Shown piece after piece: positions 6,264-8,796 of a stretch of 8,796 bases of DNA (its first letter is position 1; every line of letters begins with the position of its first letter). The position numbers and the translations under genes are program-made. The notes under the pieces were generated by a model. The model searched no databases. It was not told where the DNA came from and was given only the letters and a program-made list of their open reading frames with translations. This DNA is from Burkholderiales bacterium (GTDB lineage Bacteria; Pseudomonadota; Gammaproteobacteria; Burkholderiales; Burkholderiaceae). The DNA lies in assembly GCA_903643055.1 (NCBI GenBank), contig CAHJWV010000320.1, positions 1 to 8,796 on the forward strand. The letters are read 5' to 3'.

Positions 6264-6794
6264 ATGAAATTAACGCCTGAAGTATGGGCTGTGGTCTTTG
6301 CGGGGCTGGCATTCATCTTGGGTCTGCTGATCGTTCGACAACGATCGAAGCGAACGCGCAGCGTGGGTCGCAAGATCGGAAATGTTCCAGCCAATCTGCG
6401 CTTCTCGTGCGCGGGTTGCTCACAGCAATTCACTCATTCGCGCCGCACGCTCGGTGCGTGGGAGCGCGGCGCGCGCCGCTTCTATTGCAATGCCTGCCAC
6501 ACCAAATGGCAAGGCGCGCAATCCATTCGCGGCCCGAGTGCCGAAGTCTTGACGCGCGGCTCGGTGGAGCCGCCGCCGTCGGGCGGGGCTGCAAAAAACG
6601 CGCTGCAAAAGAGCGGCTGCCTCGGCGTGATTGTTCTGCTGCTGGGCCTGCCGGCGGCCGTGGCCTTCGGGTTGATGCACTGGCCCCAAGCCCACGCCCG
6701 AGCTTCGCGCGCCACCAGCGCGGTCCTGCCCCCTGCGGGCGTTGCAGCGAATCGGCTCATGCCACCTTCGCCGGCTTCTCGCCGGGGCGCCTGA
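6264..6794 (+). CDS. Hypothetical two-helix membrane protein with zinc-ribbon-like motif
   Basis: I do not recognise this 176-residue protein. It starts with a hydrophobic helix (7-24) followed by a basic stretch RQRSKRTRSVGRK, so the N-terminus is probably outside and the middle part cytoplasmic. The middle carries CAGC (49-52) and CNAC (75-78), a CxxC-x22-CxxC arrangement typical of a zinc ribbon, preceded by RFS and followed by HTKW. A second hydrophobic helix (119-138) follows a glycine/proline-rich linker, and the tail is Ala/Pro/Arg-rich and disordered in appearance. The alternating membrane and cysteine pattern makes this frame better than the overlapping frame at 6284-6841. It lies 83 nt after the desaturase operon and could be read through from it. 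A short ACCCGG/CCGGGT hairpin (6794-6810) begins at its stop codon. No function can be assigned. Confidence 0.68.
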   Translation: MKLTPEVWAVVFAGLAFILGLLIVRQRSKRTRSVGRKIGNVPANLRFSCAGCSQQFTHSRRTLGAWERGARRFYCNACHTKWQGAQSIRGPSAEVLTRGSVEPPPSGGAAKNALQKSGCLGVIVLLLGLPAAVAFGLMHWPQAHARASRATSAVLPPAGVAANRLMPPSPASRRGA

Positions 6795-7002
6795 CCCGGT
6801 TGCGCCGGGTACCGATTCTTGCGCAACCTCAGCGAAGCTGACCCGATGGACACACTGACAGCAGAGTCATTGCTGTCGGCCCTTGTCTCGGCAGAAAAAG
6901 CCTGGGCCTGCCCTTGAGCCTTAAGTCTTGGGCGATGCGGCTCGCCGCCTTGCCCACCCCCATCTCTCCCATCCAACGCATCACTTTCAGTCATTGCCTT
7001 CT

Positions 7003-7030
7003 TGTTCTGAGCGCGCGTCAGTGCTAGCGT
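7003..7030 (+). promoter_or_regulatory. Candidate extended -10 promoter for the acetyltransferase operon
   Basis: TTGTTC (7003-7008) and TAGCGT (7025-7030) are spaced by 16 bp, and the -10 element is preceded by a TGn extension (TG at 7022-7023). The predicted leader is about 20 nt and includes the strong GGAGGG site at 7048-7053. The 262-bp gap in which it lies (6795-7056) otherwise shows only a short inverted repeat, GACAGCA (6857-6863) with TGCTGTC (6871-6877). Confidence 0.35.
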
Positions 7031-7056
7031 AGCCAACTTCCAAAGTCGGAGGGCCG

Positions 7057-7665
7057 ATGGAACGACCAGGCGAGTGTCGAAGTCAGCTGTCACCGGAGCG
7101 CCGAAACAATGCGCTGGAGGGCATCGTTACGCGGCCGGTCGAGGCCGGTGATCATGGCTTTCTGGGGTCGCTCTATGCGTCGTCGCGCAGTGCCGAGATG
7201 GCCCGCACCGGCTGGACGCCCGACGAATGCGAGGCCTTCCTGGCCCATCAGTTCGAGCTGCAGCATCGCTACTACCTGGAACAGCACGCTGATGCCCAAT
7301 TCTTGTTGCTGCTGCGCGGCGAGCGGCCGATTGGCCGCCTTTATTGGCGGGAGCACGAACACGCGCAAGGGCAAGGGCACGAAGCCAGCCTGATCGATAT
7401 CACGCTGCTGCCTGAAGAGCGCGGCCGGGGCATCGGCAGTGCGTGGATGCAGCAGCTCACCGCGCGTGCCGATGGCGAGGGCTTGACGGTCGGTTTGTAT
7501 GTGGAGCCTGACAACCCGGCGCTGCGGCTCTATCAGCGATTCGGCTTTCAGGCCACGTCAGATAACGGCGTGTATGTGCGGATGATTCGCCACCCGCAGG
7601 CCGCACCCGCCGCGGCCCATCACGCCGTGGCGGCGCGGCACCCGGTGGAGTCTTGCGCACGATGA
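7057..7665 (+). CDS. GNAT family N-acetyltransferase
   Basis: This 202-residue cytosolic protein has the GNAT fold signatures. Motif A, the acetyl-CoA pyrophosphate loop, is LLPEERGRGIGSAWM (117-131, with the RGxGxG-like RGRGIG at 122-127). It is preceded by the strand SLIDITLLP. Motif B is VEPDNPALRLYQRFGF (149-164). The enzyme transfers an acetyl group from acetyl-CoA to an amine; its acceptor is unknown. The ATG at 7057 follows GGAGGG (7048-7053) closely, with only 3-4 nt between, and no better in-frame start is visible before the fold begins at about residue 22. Its stop overlaps the next ATG (ATGA). Acetyltransferases of this kind are often found next to tail-collar protein genes, as here, so an associated protein is a possible acceptor. 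That link is inference. Confidence 0.9.
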   Translation: MERPGECRSQLSPERRNNALEGIVTRPVEAGDHGFLGSLYASSRSAEMARTGWTPDECEAFLAHQFELQHRYYLEQHADAQFLLLLRGERPIGRLYWREHEHAQGQGHEASLIDITLLPEERGRGIGSAWMQQLTARADGEGLTVGLYVEPDNPALRLYQRFGFQATSDNGVYVRMIRHPQAAPAAAHHAVAARHPVESCAR

Positions 7666-8000
7666 GCATTCCCGACGAAGAGCGCCTGCGAGGCGATGTA
7701 GGCCGCACCTATGGGTTCGGCGTCACGGTCTGGGCGGCAGAGCGTATTTCGCTGACGCTGGCCGAGGTGATCGAAGGCCGGCCGATGAGCGCACGCTACC
7801 GCTGCTACATCGCGTGTTTCGTTTTGCCGCAAGGCCTGGCACTGCCGCAGCTGAGCGGTGAGCTCAGTGCGGGCGATGAGGTCTGGCCTGATTTGCTGCT
7901 GACGCCCACCTTGCCCGATGCGCAAGGGCGCGCGCGCATGCAGGCGGTGTTTCATTGCCTGATTCCCCAGACGGAGGCCCGTACCGAGACTTCTGTCTGA
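7662..8000 (+). CDS. DUF6916-like small protein
   Basis: This 112-residue protein fits the small family of unknown function (DUF6916) usually encoded beside tail-collar proteins. It has an N-terminal strand region FGVTVWAAERISLTLAEV, a middle segment with FVLPQGLALPQL, and a C-terminal LLLTPTLPDAQGRARMQAVF in which an F-like residue closes the domain. The ordering (L-x-L-x-EV, then a loading segment before PQG, then a P-x-x-DAxGR-x-x-MQAVFH end) is the basis for the call. There is no signal peptide or membrane segment. The ATG at 7662 overlaps the acetyltransferase stop; GGTGGAG (7644-7650) lies 11 nt upstream, so translation is probably coupled. An in-frame TTG at 7653 is less likely. The role is unknown; it may be an accessory or assembly factor for the collar protein. 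Confidence 0.65.
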   Translation: MSIPDEERLRGDVGRTYGFGVTVWAAERISLTLAEVIEGRPMSARYRCYIACFVLPQGLALPQLSGELSAGDEVWPDLLLTPTLPDAQGRARMQAVFHCLIPQTEARTETSV

Positions 8001-8044
8001 CTCTGCATCGCATGCCGCGATGCCAACCTTGAACTGGAGTAGCC

Positions 8045-8596
8045 ATGAGTGACCCGTTTCTCGGAGAGATCAAGATGGTGGCGTTCAATTTCGCACCGGT
8101 GGGATATGCCTCATGCGATGGAGCGGCCTTGTCGATCGCACAGAACAATGCCTTGTTCGCATTGCTCGGCACGACCTACGGCGGCAATGGCCAGAACAAT
8201 TTTCAGCTGCCGGATTACCAGGGCCGCACTGCGATTGGCGCCGGAGCCGGTGCGGGCCTGACGCCAGTCACGCAGGGCGAAAAGGCCGGCAGCGAAAACG
8301 TCACGCTGACCACCAGCCAACTGCCGCCGCATGCGCACACCGTGGGCCTGACAGTGTCGGCCACGCCCACCAACCCATTGACCTCACCGACCAGCACGAA
8401 CAACGTGCTGGGCGCCTCGCCGAGCAATGGCCAGACGAGCGCTGCCATCTGGTCGAGCCAGGTGAAAGACCCGATCAGCCTGGCGCCATCGAACTCAGGG
8501 ACGACCGGCAGCGCCACGCCGGTCGGCATTCGGCCGCCACAACTTGGCACGAACTTCATCATCGCGCTTCAAGGCATCTTCCCTAGCAGACAGTGA
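8045..8596 (+). CDS. Phage tail collar domain (microcystin-dependent-like) protein
   Basis: This 183-residue protein carries a complete tail-collar domain at its N-terminus: DPFLGEIKM (3-11), FAPVGYASCDGAALSI (16-31), ALFALLGTTYGGNGQNNF (36-53) and LPDYQGR (55-61). It then has the QGEKAGSENVTLTTSQLPPHAHT block (77-99) typical of microcystin-dependent proteins. A Ser/Thr/Asn/Pro-rich low-complexity stretch (105-160) follows, and the end GIRPPQLGTNFIIALQGIFPSR is the conserved C-terminal strand. The bacterial members are not part of a full prophage here, as no other tail or capsid genes are near. They may form trimeric fibre-like or surface proteins; function and export route are unresolved, and I see no signal peptide. 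GGAG (8036-8039) lies 5 nt before the ATG. The Ser/Thr-rich segment and the nearby transferases suggest modification, by inference. Confidence 0.9.
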   Translation: MSDPFLGEIKMVAFNFAPVGYASCDGAALSIAQNNALFALLGTTYGGNGQNNFQLPDYQGRTAIGAGAGAGLTPVTQGEKAGSENVTLTTSQLPPHAHTVGLTVSATPTNPLTSPTSTNNVLGASPSNGQTSAAIWSSQVKDPISLAPSNSGTTGSATPVGIRPPQLGTNFIIALQGIFPSRQ

Positions 8597-8600
8597 CACC

Positions 8601-8629
8601 ACGCAGCGGCGAGAGAAAAGTCGCTGCGT
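8601..8629 (+). terminator. Hairpin after the tail-collar gene
   Basis: ACGCAGCG (8601-8608) pairs with CGCTGCGT (8622-8629) across a 13-nt purine-rich loop, starting 4 nt after the stop. There is no U-run, so it may be only a weak stop or a processing stem. Confidence 0.35.
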
Positions 8630-8649
8630 AAGATCAGCGTTAGCAAAAC

Positions 8650-8680
8650 AGGCGCTCGCCACCCGGCAAGCGCCTCGCCT
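8650..8680 (+). terminator. Probable intrinsic terminator between collar and sulfotransferase genes
   Basis: AGGCGCTCGCC (8650-8660) pairs with GGCAAGCGCCT (8665-8675) with a single C-A mismatch and a 4-nt loop. It is preceded by CAAAACA and followed by CGCCTTT. This is a compact GC-rich stem with a short, imperfect T stretch. It would reduce read-through into the sulfotransferase gene, whose ribosome binding site begins 15 nt further on. Confidence 0.45.
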
Positions 8681-8701
8681 TTGGAACCCAAGGAGCCTGA
8701 T

Positions 8702-8796
8702 TTGTCGAAGCGCACGCAGTTTCATTTCATCTCCGGCCTGCCACGATCAGGCTCGACCCTGCTCGCCGCCTTGCTGCGCCAGAATCCGCGTTTTCA
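8702..8796 (+). CDS. Sulfotransferase family protein, N-terminal fragment
   Basis: Only the first 31 full codons are in the window. They read from a TTG at 8702, supported by AAGGAG (8690-8695) 6 nt upstream, and contain FISGLPRSGSTLLAALL (9-25). PRSGSTLL is the 5'-phosphosulfate-binding loop of PAPS-dependent sulfotransferases, and ISGLPRSGSTLL followed by LRQNP is typical of the bacterial Sulfotransfer_3 group. The enzyme would transfer a sulfo group from PAPS to a hydroxyl or tyrosine acceptor. The rest lies outside the window, so substrate type cannot be assessed. It is 105 nt downstream of the tail-collar gene, with hairpins between. Confidence 0.82.
   Translation, partial: MSKRTQFHFISGLPRSGSTLLAALLRQNPRF

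Noticed and set aside
5209..6312. Long antisense frame (367 codons) over the third desaturase
   Set aside because: Shadow composition and no start signal; the + strand has three histidine boxes.
6284..6841. Alternative + strand frame overlapping the zinc-ribbon-like protein
   Set aside because: It lacks the clear membrane-helix and CxxC pattern of the 6264-6794 frame and has an Arg/Ala-rich shadow composition.
8045..8596. Tail-collar gene as evidence of a prophage
   Set aside because: No capsid, portal, lysis, integrase or other tail genes are present. The flanking acetyltransferase and sulfotransferase fit a chromosomal collar-protein unit.

Overview
The window is a GC-rich, densely coded bacterial chromosome segment in which every gene I support lies on the + strand. 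Base composition, Shine-Dalgarno use and protein resemblances suggest a Betaproteobacterium of the order Burkholderiales. That placement is inference, because no rRNA or other taxonomic marker is present. I found no tRNA, rRNA, transposase, integrase or CRISPR array.

Layout. Positions 1-206 hold the C-terminal end of an NmrA/QOR2-type NAD(P)H:quinone oxidoreductase, followed at once by a 17-bp hairpin. A spacer of almost 600 bp follows, with no convincing gene but with a candidate promoter and a perfect inverted repeat at 661-675. From 801 to 6180 runs a tight six-gene unit, with gaps of 12, 45 and 9 nt and two 4-nt ATGA overlaps. In order it encodes a Des/DesA-type acyl-lipid desaturase, a fatty-acid-hydroxylase-superfamily protein, a THEM6-like hot-dog thioesterase, a front-end-like desaturase, an ABHD18-like alpha/beta hydrolase and a third membrane desaturase. 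At 6264-6794 there is a small membrane protein with a zinc-ribbon-like CxxC...CxxC motif. From 7057 to the right edge is a second unit: a GNAT acetyltransferase, a DUF6916-like protein, a phage-tail-collar (microcystin-dependent) protein and the start of a sulfotransferase.

How the genes may work together. The six-gene unit carries four diiron, histidine-box membrane oxidases together with two hydrolases that could release acyl chains: one hot-dog enzyme likely acting on acyl-CoA or acyl-ACP, and one ABHD18-like enzyme likely acting on a lipid ester. A reasonable inference is a membrane-lipid remodelling or unusual-fatty-acid pathway, in which chains are desaturated or hydroxylated while esterified and then released or exchanged. 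No ACP, acyl ligase, acyltransferase, ferredoxin, rubredoxin or cytochrome b5 is encoded in the window, so activation and electron supply must come from elsewhere. This unit is the best candidate for an undescribed system here. The right-hand unit resembles a recurring bacterial grouping of tail-collar proteins with acetyltransferase and sulfotransferase genes, and may make a modified surface or secreted protein.
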